From the NCBI GenBank assembly GCA_017416145.1, contig JAFQDD010000003.1, forward strand, positions 1 through 64,000: a stretch of 64,000 nt of DNA. Direction: 5' to 3'. Shown piece by piece: positions 31,432 to 41,032 of this stretch (positions within the stretch are counted from its first letter, which is position 1; each line of letters opens with the position of its first letter). The notes under the pieces were generated by a model. The model worked only from the letters and a program-made list of their open reading frames with translations. It had not been told where the DNA came from and made no database searches. This DNA comes from Spirochaetaceae bacterium. GTDB lineage: Bacteria > Spirochaetota > Spirochaetia > Treponematales > Treponemataceae. The translations under genes and the position numbers were made by a program.

Positions 31432-31690
31432 TTATTGATGATAATGCGTTCCACACTGAACAATCTCGATAATTTCACCATCAATTCTATATACGATTCG
31501 ATTATAATCATCAATGCGGCGGCTCCAATATCCTGCAAGATTTCCCTTTAATGGTTCAGGTTTTCCGATTCCTTCATAGCCACCACGTTCAATGTCTTTT
31601 AGAAGTGCATTCGCTTTTTTTAGAAGTTTTTTATCATTCTGAAGATTAAGATAATCTTCCCATGCTTGATCGTGCCATATTTTTTTTCAT
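31432..31690 (-). pseudogene. YoeB/Txe-type mRNA interferase toxin, frameshifted start
   Basis: From IWHDQAWEDYLNLQNDKKLL through RGGYEGIGKPEPLKGNLAGY, WSRRIDDYNRIVYRI and CGTHYHQ this is a complete YoeB, including the catalytic Glu, Arg and terminal His. The ATG at 31690 is followed by eight A; seven would keep the frame (MKKIWHDQ). As written no start codon leads into the toxin frame. It may be silenced, a sequence error, or rescued by slippage on the A-run. The intact relB antitoxin precedes it. Confidence 0.8.
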
Positions 31691-31691
31691 T

Positions 31692-31946
31692 CTACACCTC
31701 AATCAAATCATGCTCAGAACAATTAACACCATTTTTCATATCTGCAATACGGGATTCTAGCAATTTTTGATTTTCTTCGCTGTAAAATGGGTCTTCGTTT
31801 GAAATGTCAAAAGGGATTCTGTGCTCTCGGATTACTTTTTTTGCAAATAAATTAAAAGCTCCAGAAATGGAAAGGCCTACATCTTTACAAAATTTTTCAA
31901 ATTCTTTTTTTGTTTCATTGTCCATTCTTACGCTAACATTCATCAT
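31692..31946 (-). CDS. RelB/DinJ-family antitoxin
   Basis: An 84-residue ribbon-helix-helix protein: MMNVSVRMDNETKKEFEKFC then GLSISGAFNLFAKKVIREHR, the classic RelB/DinJ start. The C-terminus holds the toxin-binding segment. TTGGAGGACAAT fixes the start at 31946. The stop overlaps the toxin's ribosome region. It should repress its own promoter as a dimer and, if the toxin is dead, may persist as an orphan that guards against related toxins. Confidence 0.9.
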   Translation of the reverse strand: MMNVSVRMDNETKKEFEKFCKDVGLSISGAFNLFAKKVIREHRIPFDISNEDPFYSEENQKLLESRIADMKNGVNCSEHDLIEV

Positions 31947-32105
31947 ATTGTCCTCCAAAGTAAGTAATTTTAAGTAAGATTAAATCAAAATAAGTTAAAA
32001 TAAGTTATTATTACTTAATATATAATCTATATCAGTATTTTGTCAAGAGTTTTTTTTCTCTGCACTCACCTATATTTTCTCATCTTTTTCATTTATAATA
32101 ATTCT

Positions 32106-32699
32106 ATGAAAGTTTTTGTTGTTTATTGTCATCCTTCAGAAGATTCTTTTACTCGCCATGTGCGGGACAATTTTATTCAAGGGATTTTGGATTCTGGAAA
32201 CGAATATGTTTTATCAGATTTGTACAAAATGGATTTTAAAACTGATATGACAGAGGCCGAATATCTTAGAGACGCTTATTACAATGAAAAACCAGCTTTG
32301 GCTTTTGATGTTTTGGCTGAACAGGCAAAAATCAATTCTTGTGATGGTATAGCTTTTATTTATCCTGTGTTTTGGACAGAAGCACCTGCAAAACTTGTTG
32401 GCTGGTTTGACAGAGTGTGGACTTTTGGCTTTGCTTACGGTACAAAACGTATGAAACTTTTAGACAAGGCTTTGATTTTAGCCACCACAGGAAACACAAA
32501 AGAACACTTAGAAGAATTCGGACTTTTGTACAGCATGAAAAAAGTGATGCTAGAAGACCGACTTTTTGAAAAAGTTAAAAAAAGCGATTTTATCGTTTTT
32601 GACGGAATGAGCCGAGAGCTAGAATCAAGAACAGCAAACTGGGAAAAACATTTACAAGAAGCCTACAATCAAGGGAAAGAGTTTTTTGATAAAGGATGA
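32106..32699 (+). CDS. flavodoxin-fold NAD(P)H dehydrogenase (quinone)-like
   Basis: A 197-residue protein from MKVFVVYCHPSEDSFTRHV. The FMN/FAD-binding pattern FIYPVFWTEAPAKLVGWFDR and WTFGFAYG identify the MdaB/NQO1-like group, which reduces quinones or other small acceptors by two electrons. TATAATAATTCT lies five bases before the ATG and no Shine-Dalgarno is present, so the mRNA is probably leaderless. Confidence 0.88.
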   Translation: MKVFVVYCHPSEDSFTRHVRDNFIQGILDSGNEYVLSDLYKMDFKTDMTEAEYLRDAYYNEKPALAFDVLAEQAKINSCDGIAFIYPVFWTEAPAKLVGWFDRVWTFGFAYGTKRMKLLDKALILATTGNTKEHLEEFGLLYSMKKVMLEDRLFEKVKKSDFIVFDGMSRELESRTANWEKHLQEAYNQGKEFFDKG

Positions 32700-32706
32700 T
32701 ACAATA

Positions 32707-33357
32707 ATGAATAAAAAATTGGCTCTTTTTCACATATTTTTATTTACGAATGTTTCTTTGGGAATAATCATTTTTGTTTTTTGGGCATCTAATTTAGAAT
32801 GGAATAACAAAATTGCAAATATACTTTTTCCCTTTATAGTTTTTATTTTTTCAATCTTTACAATAAAATACTCAAAAAAGCATTTTGAAAAAAAGCATAA
32901 ACATAAAATGACTTACTCTAGCATTCTTTCCTTTATCGTTTCTGGATTTTATTTTTTATATTACGCCTTTTGTCTCACTTTTGGACTACTTTTTTTTCTT
33001 TTTAGTATTAGCGAAGAACAAGACAAAGTTCTAATTCAACGAATTTCTTCACCAAACGAAATTCGTTATTGTGAAACTTTTTTTTATCCTGTGGGAGCAT
33101 ATTCTGGAGGAACTGGACGAATAAAAACATATTGTATAAATAAGTTTTTTCCACTGGTTCGAAAAGAAGTTTACACAGAATCAAAATCCTATTTTCCTTA
33201 TGGAGACGTCACTCTGCCATATAATTTTGTTAATTGGGAAGATGATAAAACAATTTTGGTTTACGATTCACTAAAAATCGATGTTTCAAAAACAGAGTTT
33301 TACATCAAAAATGTTATATTTAATCTTATTTTTCCTAAATCAAAAAAACTAAGCTAA
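32707..33357 (+). CDS. membrane protein with extracytoplasmic tail
   Basis: About 216 residues from MNKKLALFHIFLFTNVSLG. Three to four hydrophobic helices fill the first 110 residues; the rest (from about SEEQDKVLIQRISSPN) is soluble with aromatic beta-strand patterns. The start is set by AAAGGATG just before. It overlaps nothing but follows the reductase by seven bases, so they are likely co-transcribed. Family not recognised. Confidence 0.65.
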   Translation: MNKKLALFHIFLFTNVSLGIIIFVFWASNLEWNNKIANILFPFIVFIFSIFTIKYSKKHFEKKHKHKMTYSSILSFIVSGFYFLYYAFCLTFGLLFFLFSISEEQDKVLIQRISSPNEIRYCETFFYPVGAYSGGTGRIKTYCINKFFPLVRKEVYTESKSYFPYGDVTLPYNFVNWEDDKTILVYDSLKIDVSKTEFYIKNVIFNLIFPKSKKLS

Positions 33358-33396
33358 AAAACTATACAAATCCCAAAAACATACTATAATATTTTT

Positions 33397-34935
33397 ATGT
33401 TGAATCAATTTTGGCGGTATAATTCTCAAGACAATAATTATGTTGTTTCTAACTCAGAACCAATGTCCGTTTTTCCCACCATTGTTCGTCCAAAGGAAAA
33501 AATCGTATATTGCAGAAATTGTCATCGTTGGGAATATATTTTAAGTTTTAAAGATAATACGCTAAAAACTCAATGCGGAAGAATCTATTCTGGCCCTTTT
33601 GCCTTGGAAAATTCAATCATCAATTACGGTTACAACATTCTTAATATCAACAATACTTATAAAATCAACATAAAATCTCAAAGTGTGGAAATTGGAAATC
33701 ATCGTCGTTTTGAAGATAATTTTACCCTAGATTTAACAAAAAAAATCCTCTACAAAGAAAATAAACCCGTCTACGAAAGCATTGATGTTAGGAAAAATCT
33801 TTGTCCTGAAATCACTAATCAAATTATGGACGAAATGGGAGGTCAATACAAACAACAATATGGAATTGCACCCAGTGTTGCAAGTAAATTAAAGGGTTTT
33901 AGTTTGCTCATTGGATACATGGTTTCTCCTTTCAATATAAACTTTTACAAAATCTCCCAACATTGGGGATTAAATCCTTATGATGAAAATTTTATTTCCC
34001 TTTCCTCTGGAAATAGTCCAAGTGCAGAGCGGGAAATGTTTGAATGTTTAAATATCAAACCATCAAAATCCATTAGAAAACTATATCAAGAAATCCCTCA
34101 ATCAGTTATTACTTATGCAGCTTTATTAGATTTAGGATTTTCTGATGTTAATCTTTTGATGAAAGCCGCAAAATCACTTTCATTTTATGTATTTTTTAAA
34201 CTCGCTATGATAAGTTTTACTGGTGGCGAAGCAAATTATGACTTTAGAATTCCACTTAAAGAATATGTAGCAAATTTAATTGAAATCACAAATAATCAAA
34301 AAGCTGTTTTTAATTCTATTGAAAGAACAGTTTCTTTTTTCATTGAAAATCATAATAATTTATCTGTTGTTGCAGACGGAATAAATATGTATTACAACGC
34401 AAGAGAAAATTTATCTAACAAAGAAAAAAAAGATATTATGCACGAAGGCTTTAATCAATACACCCATGATTTTCTTGTTAGAAGACTAGGAGCATTAGCT
34501 CCTTTCTCAAATAAAAAAATCCTAAACAAACATTTTGAGCTTGATTCAAATATTTTAAGATTAGAATACAAAACTGGTGATGATTATATAAATATCAAAA
34601 ATAACAAGGGCGAAGTTGAAACTGTTCCTGTAAAAGATGAAGACAGATACTGTTTTTATATTCCAAAATGCACCAATGATTTAAAAACCATTGGAAGTGA
34701 AATGCACAATTGTGTTGGCTGGGGTGGATATGGAAAATCCATGGACAAGGGAGAATGTATAATTGTTTATGCGTTACATAAGAATAAATTTAGAATCTGT
34801 ATAGAACTTTCTCCAGGATTTTATATTCGACAAGCCTTAGGACCTCATAATCAACCTCTAGAAGGAGATGATTACGCTGCATTTTATGAATGGTGCAAAG
34901 AAAAGGGCATTCAACGCAAAAAAGCATTTAGATAA
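33397..34935 (+). CDS. PcfJ-like protein
   Basis: A 512-residue protein. The N-terminal half contains a zinc-binding-like CRNCHRWEYILSF; the C-terminal region, YCFYIPKCTNDLKTIGSEMH then NCVGWGGYGKSMDKGECIIV, is the conserved core of PcfJ-domain proteins, known from conjugative plasmids and many chromosomes without a defined activity. ACTATAATATTTTT ends right at the ATG, so a leaderless transcript is likely. It stands alone. Confidence 0.7.
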   Translation: MLNQFWRYNSQDNNYVVSNSEPMSVFPTIVRPKEKIVYCRNCHRWEYILSFKDNTLKTQCGRIYSGPFALENSIINYGYNILNINNTYKINIKSQSVEIGNHRRFEDNFTLDLTKKILYKENKPVYESIDVRKNLCPEITNQIMDEMGGQYKQQYGIAPSVASKLKGFSLLIGYMVSPFNINFYKISQHWGLNPYDENFISLSSGNSPSAEREMFECLNIKPSKSIRKLYQEIPQSVITYAALLDLGFSDVNLLMKAAKSLSFYVFFKLAMISFTGGEANYDFRIPLKEYVANLIEITNNQKAVFNSIERTVSFFIENHNNLSVVADGINMYYNARENLSNKEKKDIMHEGFNQYTHDFLVRRLGALAPFSNKKILNKHFELDSNILRLEYKTGDDYINIKNNKGEVETVPVKDEDRYCFYIPKCTNDLKTIGSEMHNCVGWGGYGKSMDKGECIIVYALHKNKFRICIELSPGFYIRQALGPHNQPLEGDDYAAFYEWCKEKGIQRKKAFR

Positions 34936-34992
34936 AATGAATAATTTTTCTCGATATTGCGAAGAATTCACAATCTTTGTATACTCCCTTTT

Positions 34993-35640
34993 ATGAAAAC
35001 CAATTCACAAATTGCGGCACTTTTCGACCTTGACGGAGTAATTTTAGACACAGAAAGCCAATACACAATTTTTTGGGAACAGGTTGGCTTAGATTATCTT
35101 GGGAAAGCTGGTTTTGGAACTTTAATAAAAGGTCAAACCTTGGTAAACATTTTTCAAAATCATTTTCCAGACAAAAGCACTCACGAAAAAATCACAAAAG
35201 CTTTGTACGAATTTGAAGCAAATATGTCTCTCCCCTATATTTCTGGGGCAAAGGAGTTTATTCTCTCTCTAAAAAAAGCTGGAGTAAAACTTGCGGTTGT
35301 TACAAGTTCAAATCAAGAAAAAATGGAAAACGTATACAAAAAGATTCCAGATTTCACTTCCCTTTTTGACAAAATTCTCACAGCAGAAATGTTTGCAAAA
35401 GGAAAACCTGCTCCAGATTGTTATCTTTTGGGAGCAAAACTTTTCCAACTTGATATAAAAAACTGTGTGGTTTTTGAAGATTCTTTCCACGGATTAGAAG
35501 CTGGTCGTGCAGCTGGGATGAAAGTTGTAGGTCTTGCCACCACAAATCCAAAAGAAAAAATCGCCCATTTAGCAGACATTATAATAGAAGATTTTACACA
35601 ATTTGATATTGAGAAAATGCTAAAACTTTTGGAAAGTTAG
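34993..35640 (+). CDS. HAD-superfamily phosphatase (beta-PGM-like)
   Basis: About 215 residues from MKTNSQIAALFDLDGVILDT. The four HAD motifs are visible: DLDGVILDT (nucleophile and acid Asp), VVTSSN (Thr/Ser), KGKPAPDCYLLGA (Lys) and VVFEDSFHGLEAG (acidic pair). An all-alpha cap lies between motifs 1 and 2, as in subfamily IA. It probably removes phosphate from a small sugar or nucleotide phosphate; the substrate is unknown. Confidence 0.92.
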   Translation: MKTNSQIAALFDLDGVILDTESQYTIFWEQVGLDYLGKAGFGTLIKGQTLVNIFQNHFPDKSTHEKITKALYEFEANMSLPYISGAKEFILSLKKAGVKLAVVTSSNQEKMENVYKKIPDFTSLFDKILTAEMFAKGKPAPDCYLLGAKLFQLDIKNCVVFEDSFHGLEAGRAAGMKVVGLATTNPKEKIAHLADIIIEDFTQFDIEKMLKLLES

Positions 35641-35698
35641 TAATTCTTAGACATTTTGTTCATGCCTTTGACTCACCTGTTTTTTAGTCGGACTTTTA

Positions 35699-36184
35699 CT
35701 AAGAAAGGCTTAAGTCAACGAAAGTAGCGTTACAAGCTTTTGCCAAATCTTCTGGATTTATGATAATTTGGATCCCTCTTTGGCCGCCGCTTATACAAAT
35801 TTTTTCTTGCAAAGTGGCAAGTTCGTCTATAAAAGTTGGAAATTGTCTTTTCATTCCAAGAGGCGAACATCCACCTCGAACGTAGCCAGTTAATCCAAGC
35901 AATTCTTCTGGCTTTACAGGATTTATTTCTTTGCATCCAGCGGCGGTTCTTGCTTTTTTCAAGTTTATTTCGTTATCTGCACTTTGACAAAACACAAAAA
36001 GCTCTTTTTTATCGCTACGCATCACAATGGTTTTAAAAACCTGCTCCGGATTTAACCCAAGTTTTTCCGCAGTCCGAGCCGCAGCACCCTTTGCAACTTC
36101 GTGGTCTGTGTTATCTTCATATTCTCTAACTTCGTAAGGGATTTTTAATCCGTCCAAAATCCGCATAGCATTTGTCTTTTTCAT
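35699..36184 (-). CDS. ybaK: Cys-tRNA(Pro)/Cys-tRNA(Cys) deacylase YbaK/EbsC
   Basis: A 161-residue editing enzyme. It has MKKTNAMRILDGLKIPYEVR at the start, the catalytic-lysine region VFKTIVMRSDKKELFVF and the diagnostic GYVRGGCSPLGMK. YbaK hydrolyses mischarged Cys-tRNA(Pro) in trans after ProRS errors. Length and motifs are complete. It is read opposite to both neighbours. Confidence 0.95.
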   Translation of the reverse strand: MKKTNAMRILDGLKIPYEVREYEDNTDHEVAKGAAARTAEKLGLNPEQVFKTIVMRSDKKELFVFCQSADNEINLKKARTAAGCKEINPVKPEELLGLTGYVRGGCSPLGMKRQFPTFIDELATLQEKICISGGQRGIQIIINPEDLAKACNATFVDLSLS

Positions 36185-36308
36185 ACTATGATTCTATCAA
36201 ATTTTTTAAGATTAAACACTCATTTTCAAAAAAAATATCTTTAACAAAGAAAAAAAGTGAAATAAATCAAAAAATATGTTACACTTCATATATTAACGGA
36301 AATAAAAA

Positions 36309-37589
36309 ATGAACCCTATTTATTGTGTTTTAATTTCAATATGTACTCTTTCAATGCTAACCATGGTTTTAATGGCAAAAGCAAATACAACCCTTTCTCC
36401 AAAAGCCAAATTTTGGTTTATTATAACCTTTCTTGGAATTGCCCTTGGAATGTGTGCAGAATTAACACGGGAATTTCTTGAATTTTATCCAATTTCAAAT
36501 ACATTATACAAAATCATTACTCTATTAGAGTTTATTATTACTCCGATGTTACCTATTCCACTTTCCCTCGCTTGTGGAATCAAAAAAACTGTAATTCCTG
36601 TTTCAATTTTAATGGGATTTCATGGATTACTAGAAATTATTCTATTAAACACAGGTTTGATTTTTTCTGTTTCAGGGAATAGTGTTTATCACCGGGGTGA
36701 TTTTTACATTATTTATATTATTTCTTACATAATTTCATTGATTTATCTAATTATTGTTTATTTCTTTATTTCAAAAAGATTTAAAAATCGAAATTCCTTT
36801 GTTCTAATCGCATCTTTAATTGTAATTTTTACAGGAATCATTCCTTCATTATTAGACAGAAATGTAAAAACTGCATACCTCGGTATGAGTTTTATGGCTG
36901 TAATTCTTTATGGATATTATAATGAATTAACACAACAAGATTTATCTGACGAAATTGCTTTTCAACATGAAAAAATTAAGACAATGCAATCAAAAACAAT
37001 TATGGGAATTGCAAACCTTATAGAAAGTCGAGACAGCAACACAGGAACTCACGTAAAAAATACTTCAAGCTATGTAAGTACGTTAGCAAAAGCGGCCAAA
37101 AGTGCAGGAATTTACCCCGAAATCATAACGGAGGAATTTGTAAATCTTGTAGAAAACGCAGCTCCTCTTCACGATATCGGAAAAATTGCTATTCCAGATT
37201 GTATTCTTTGTAAACCTGACAAACTTACAACAGAAGAATTTGAGCAAATCAAAATCCACTCAACAGAAGGTGGAAAAATGATTCTCAAGATTTTAGAAGA
37301 CACAACTGATGAAAAATACATAAAAATTGCATACGAAGTTGCAACATATCATCATGAAAAGTGGGATGGTACTGGTTATCCAGAAGGTCTTGTAGGCGAA
37401 GAAATTCCCGTTAGTGCAAGAATTATGGCGATTGCAGATGTGTACGACGCTCTAACAATGGAACGAGTTTACAAAAAGCCTTTCTCTACAAAAAAAGCCT
37501 TAGAAATTATTTCAAATGACGCTGGAAAGCATTTTGATCCTATTCTTGCTCCACTTTTTGTAGAAGTTATGCACTCAATTTGGCTTTAG
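36309..37589 (+). CDS. membrane HD-GYP cyclic-di-GMP phosphodiesterase
   Basis: A 426-residue protein. About seven membrane helices form the N-terminal half (histidine-kinase-like 7TM sensor region). From about residue 230 a HD-GYP domain follows: GIANLIESRDSNTGTHVKNT, the HD pair in AAPLHDIGKIAIPD, HHEKWDGTGYPEGL and MAIADVYDALT. All metal-ligand residues are present, so it should degrade c-di-GMP in response to a membrane signal. The promoter is close to the start. Confidence 0.93.
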   Translation: MNPIYCVLISICTLSMLTMVLMAKANTTLSPKAKFWFIITFLGIALGMCAELTREFLEFYPISNTLYKIITLLEFIITPMLPIPLSLACGIKKTVIPVSILMGFHGLLEIILLNTGLIFSVSGNSVYHRGDFYIIYIISYIISLIYLIIVYFFISKRFKNRNSFVLIASLIVIFTGIIPSLLDRNVKTAYLGMSFMAVILYGYYNELTQQDLSDEIAFQHEKIKTMQSKTIMGIANLIESRDSNTGTHVKNTSSYVSTLAKAAKSAGIYPEIITEEFVNLVENAAPLHDIGKIAIPDCILCKPDKLTTEEFEQIKIHSTEGGKMILKILEDTTDEKYIKIAYEVATYHHEKWDGTGYPEGLVGEEIPVSARIMAIADVYDALTMERVYKKPFSTKKALEIISNDAGKHFDPILAPLFVEVMHSIWL

Positions 37590-37662
37590 CTAACTTTTAT
37601 TGAAATCCTTTCCCTCAAAATAATAACTTTTCTTTCATTGCATTTTACGCTAAAATCATTTT

Positions 37663-39546
37663 ATGGAAACTTTAATTACTGGGATTCTTGCCCACGTTGA
37701 CGCTGGAAAAACAACTCTTTCAGAAGCTCTTTTGTTTCAAAGTGGAGCAATTCGGAAATTTGGGCGGGTGGATTCAAAAGATTCATTTTTAGACAATTTT
37801 TCAATCGAGCGTGAACGGGGAATTACAGTTTTTTCAAAAGAAGCTATTTTAAATGATAAAATCACTTTAATAGACACTCCAGGGCATGTGGATTTTAGTG
37901 CGGAAATGGAACGGTCTTTGCAAGTTTTAGATGCAGCCATTTTGCTAATAAACGCAGGAGACGGAATTCAATCTCACACAAAAACTCTTTGGCAGCTTCT
38001 AAAAAAACACAAAATCCCCACATTAGTTTTCGTAAACAAAATGGATATGCCAGACAGAAATCCAGCTTTGATTTTAGAGGAATTACAAAATCAATTTTCA
38101 GGGAATATTTTGGATTTTTCCATAGCAACAAAAGAAGAAATTGCTTCCTGTGATGAAATTCTTTTAGAAGAATATTTAGAAACCAACGATATTTCCATAT
38201 TCAATATTCAAAAGGCTATTTCCAACAGAAAAATTTTTCCCTGCCTTTTTGGTTCGGCTTTAAAATTGGAAGGAATTGAAAATCTATTAAAAACTTTGGA
38301 AGAATATTTTGTTCCAGGTCAGGTTAAAAATCAATTTAGTGCTACAGTTTACAAAATTTCACGAGACAAGCAAAACAATCGGCTAACTCATTTAAAAATC
38401 AATGGTGGGATTTTAAAAGTTAAAGACAACTTGGGGGAAGAAAAAGTAAACGAGATTCGGCTTTATTCTGGGGAAAAATTTGAATCGGTAAAAGAAGTAA
38501 AAGCTGGAAATATTTGCACTGTAACTGGCTTAAAAAATTCAAAAGCAGGAATGATTTTTGGTGAATCTGAAAATCAATTTGATTTTTCCATTGAAGGTGT
38601 TTTGATTTATTCTGTCATTCTTCCGCCTACTCTCGATGTTCCTAAGGCTTTGGGAATTTTTCGTGAATTAGAAGATGAGCTACCTGAAATTAAGGTAACT
38701 TTTTCAGAAGAAAACAAGGAAATAAAAGTTGTTTTGATGGGCGAAATCCAAACTCAAATTATTCAACAGCTGGTAAAAAATCGTTACGGAATTGATATTA
38801 GTTTTGGGGATGGAAAAATCGCTTACAAGGAAACTATAGAATCTCCTGTTATTGGAGTTGGTCACTACGAGCCTTTGCGTCATTACGCAGAAGTTCATTT
38901 GCAATTAAACCCATTGCCTTTAGGAAGCGGACTACATTTTGTAAGTAAACTTTCTGTTGACGAATTAGACACAAACTGGCAAAGGTTGATTTTAACCCAT
39001 TTAAAAGAAAAAACCCATATTGGTGTTTTAACTGGAAGTCCAATTACAGATATGGAAATAAAAGTTGTGGCAGGTCGAGCTCACTTAAAACATACTGAAG
39101 GCGGCGATTTTAGACAATCAACCTACCGAGCAATTCGTCACGGTTTGATGATGGGAAAATCTATACTTTTAGAACCAATTTATTCTTTCAATATTTCTGT
39201 GCCAGATTTGTGCATTGGTAGAGTTATGAATGATATTGAAAAAATGAAGGGAACTTGTACTTTGGATAATTCAAAAGATGGATTTTCAACTTTGTCTGGA
39301 AAAGTTCCCGTTTCCACAATGAAAAACTACATAAATGAGCTTCGAGTTTTTACAAAAGGTCAAGGCACAATGACTTTAACCCACGCAGGATACGAAAAAT
39401 GCCACAATCAAGAAGAAGTTGTTGCAGAAATTGGCTACAATCCAAATGGAGATTTAGAAAATCCAGCCTCAAGTGTTTTTTGTGCAAAGGGTGCTGGTTT
39501 CGTTGTGCCTTGGGAAGAGGTAAATCACTACAAACACATAAAATAA
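37663..39546 (+). CDS. TetM-like translation-factor GTPase
   Basis: A 627-residue GTPase with EF-G-like domains: G1 AHVDAGKTT, switch region RGITV, G3 DTPGHVDF, G4 NKMD. The C-terminal domain IV has LKHTEGGDFRQSTYRAIRHG in place of the tip sequence SPVSTPADF used by TetM/TetO to remove tetracycline. It therefore belongs to the ribosome-protection-like group without proven tetracycline resistance. It would act on the ribosome. AAATCATTTT precedes the ATG, with no ribosome site. Confidence 0.85.
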   Translation: METLITGILAHVDAGKTTLSEALLFQSGAIRKFGRVDSKDSFLDNFSIERERGITVFSKEAILNDKITLIDTPGHVDFSAEMERSLQVLDAAILLINAGDGIQSHTKTLWQLLKKHKIPTLVFVNKMDMPDRNPALILEELQNQFSGNILDFSIATKEEIASCDEILLEEYLETNDISIFNIQKAISNRKIFPCLFGSALKLEGIENLLKTLEEYFVPGQVKNQFSATVYKISRDKQNNRLTHLKINGGILKVKDNLGEEKVNEIRLYSGEKFESVKEVKAGNICTVTGLKNSKAGMIFGESENQFDFSIEGVLIYSVILPPTLDVPKALGIFRELEDELPEIKVTFSEENKEIKVVLMGEIQTQIIQQLVKNRYGIDISFGDGKIAYKETIESPVIGVGHYEPLRHYAEVHLQLNPLPLGSGLHFVSKLSVDELDTNWQRLILTHLKEKTHIGVLTGSPITDMEIKVVAGRAHLKHTEGGDFRQSTYRAIRHGLMMGKSILLEPIYSFNISVPDLCIGRVMNDIEKMKGTCTLDNSKDGFSTLSGKVPVSTMKNYINELRVFTKGQGTMTLTHAGYEKCHNQEEVVAEIGYNPNGDLENPASSVFCAKGAGFVVPWEEVNHYKHIK

Positions 39547-39728
39547 TTGACAGAAAATAAGGATGCTTATATGGCAATGCTTGATAAAAGTGATGAAGAA
39601 CTTCGCCAAGGAAAAGTAGTTATCAAAACTATGAAAGAATTGGAAACAATGGCAACTGAATAAACAAAATCATTCTTGAAAAAGACAAAATCACTGTAAA
39701 AGCTTGTGGAGGTCATTACGAGGACTAA
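39547..39728 (+). pseudogene. remnants of a toxin-antitoxin pair
   Basis: Directly after the GTPase stop, in frame, is the C-terminal half of an antitoxin (MLDKSDEELRQGKVVIKTMK, stop at 39661). A second frame ends KDKITVKACGGHYED at 39728, which is the conserved C-terminus of a Txe/YoeB toxin. Both lack their N-terminal parts, so a YoeB-type locus has been deleted down to two tails. Confidence 0.6.
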
Positions 39729-39809
39729 TGTTAAATTTCAAATTTAATGACTTATTGCTGTATTTTTGATATTATCCTAGCATCACTTTTACAAAAAGGA
39801 AGACAGAAA

Positions 39810-40322
39810 ATGTTACCAATTTTAGAAACTGAAAGATTAATTTTACGTCCTCTAACAGAAGATGACTATTTAGATTGTTTTAAATGGTGTGGGGATCCTC
39901 GCGTAAATGAATACATGATTTACACTCTTTATAAAAATGCAGAAGATGTAAAAGAATGGCTTAAAACAGTAAACACTGATGAAAAACATATTGATTACGG
40001 ATTTGTGCTAAAGGAAAGTGGGAAACTCATCGGCAGTGGCGGAATATATTATCACGAAGAAAGTGATATTTGGAGTATTGGCTACAATCTAGCTTTTGAC
40101 GCATGGGGAAAAGGTTATACAACTGAAGCAATTTCTAAAATCATTGAATATGCAAAAAATCGTTTTAATATTAAAGAGATTTACGGAACTTTTGCAGTAG
40201 ACAACATTGGCTCCCGTCGTGTTATGGAAAAACTTGGAATGACATACCTTGAAGACACCGAATATTCTAAATTTGACGGTAGCCGAACTTATAAAGCAAA
40301 AAATTACAAAAAAGTGTTTTGA
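39810..40322 (+). CDS. GNAT acetyltransferase (RimJ/RimL-like)
   Basis: A 170-residue N-acetyltransferase from MLPILETERLILRPLTEDDY, preceded by AAAAGGAAGA. IGYNLAFDAWGKGYTTEAIS holds the acetyl-CoA-binding loop (xxGxG/A), and NIGSRRVMEKLGM the C-terminal signature. RimJ/RimL relatives acetylate N-termini of ribosomal proteins or small amines; the target here is unknown. Confidence 0.9.
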   Translation: MLPILETERLILRPLTEDDYLDCFKWCGDPRVNEYMIYTLYKNAEDVKEWLKTVNTDEKHIDYGFVLKESGKLIGSGGIYYHEESDIWSIGYNLAFDAWGKGYTTEAISKIIEYAKNRFNIKEIYGTFAVDNIGSRRVMEKLGMTYLEDTEYSKFDGSRTYKAKNYKKVF

Positions 40323-40391
40323 TAGAAATTCAGAATTTAGGTAGTTAAAAAATAACATAATGATACGAAAAATAACACAAAAGGATAAATT

Positions 40392-40934
40392 ATGCTTTAT
40401 TTAAAACCAGCAAACTTTGAAGATTTGGACGCAGAATACGAATATGTAAAAGAAATGCCTATTGATGAAAATGGTTTTGAAAATCCTTGTTTTGGTATTT
40501 CCAAAGAAGATTTTGAAAAAAATGCTCTACCTCAAATGATAAATTATTCAAAAGGAATTGATTTACCAGAAGGATTTGTACCAGAAACTTTTTTCTTTTT
40601 GTGGAAGAAAGAAAATGAAAAAACAGAAATTGTTGGTCAGTTTAGAGTGCGCCATCATCTAATTCCCGCTTTACGGGATGGAGCGGGTCACATTGGTTAC
40701 CAAATAAAAAAAGAACATCGTGGAAAAGGTTTTGGAACAGAAGGATTGCGTCTTACAATAATTGAAGCAAAGAAAATCCTTGCCCAATATGGCGAAACAG
40801 AAATTTATTTACGCTGCAACAGAACAAATCCTGCAAGTCTTGCCTGTATGATAAAAAACGGAGCCACAATTCATCATCAAGATGAAATAAAATATTACAC
40901 TCGCATAAAACTTGATTCTGTCAACATTATTTAA
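40392..40934 (+). CDS. GNAT acetyltransferase
   Basis: A 180-residue protein. The acetyl-CoA loop is in YQIKKEHRGKGFGTEGLRLT and the C-terminal motif in CNRTNPASLACMIKNGATIH. It differs from its neighbour enough that the pair is not a recent duplication. AAAGGATAAATT precedes the ATG. Substrate unknown. Confidence 0.88.
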   Translation: MLYLKPANFEDLDAEYEYVKEMPIDENGFENPCFGISKEDFEKNALPQMINYSKGIDLPEGFVPETFFFLWKKENEKTEIVGQFRVRHHLIPALRDGAGHIGYQIKKEHRGKGFGTEGLRLTIIEAKKILAQYGETEIYLRCNRTNPASLACMIKNGATIHHQDEIKYYTRIKLDSVNII

Positions 40935-41032
40935 TAATAATAGTTATTCATTTGTATAGATAGCTAAATAGCCAAAAGAGATAATCACTAGTAACAAAAA
41001 TAAAAAAAAAGAAAAACATAAGTTTGGGGTTT

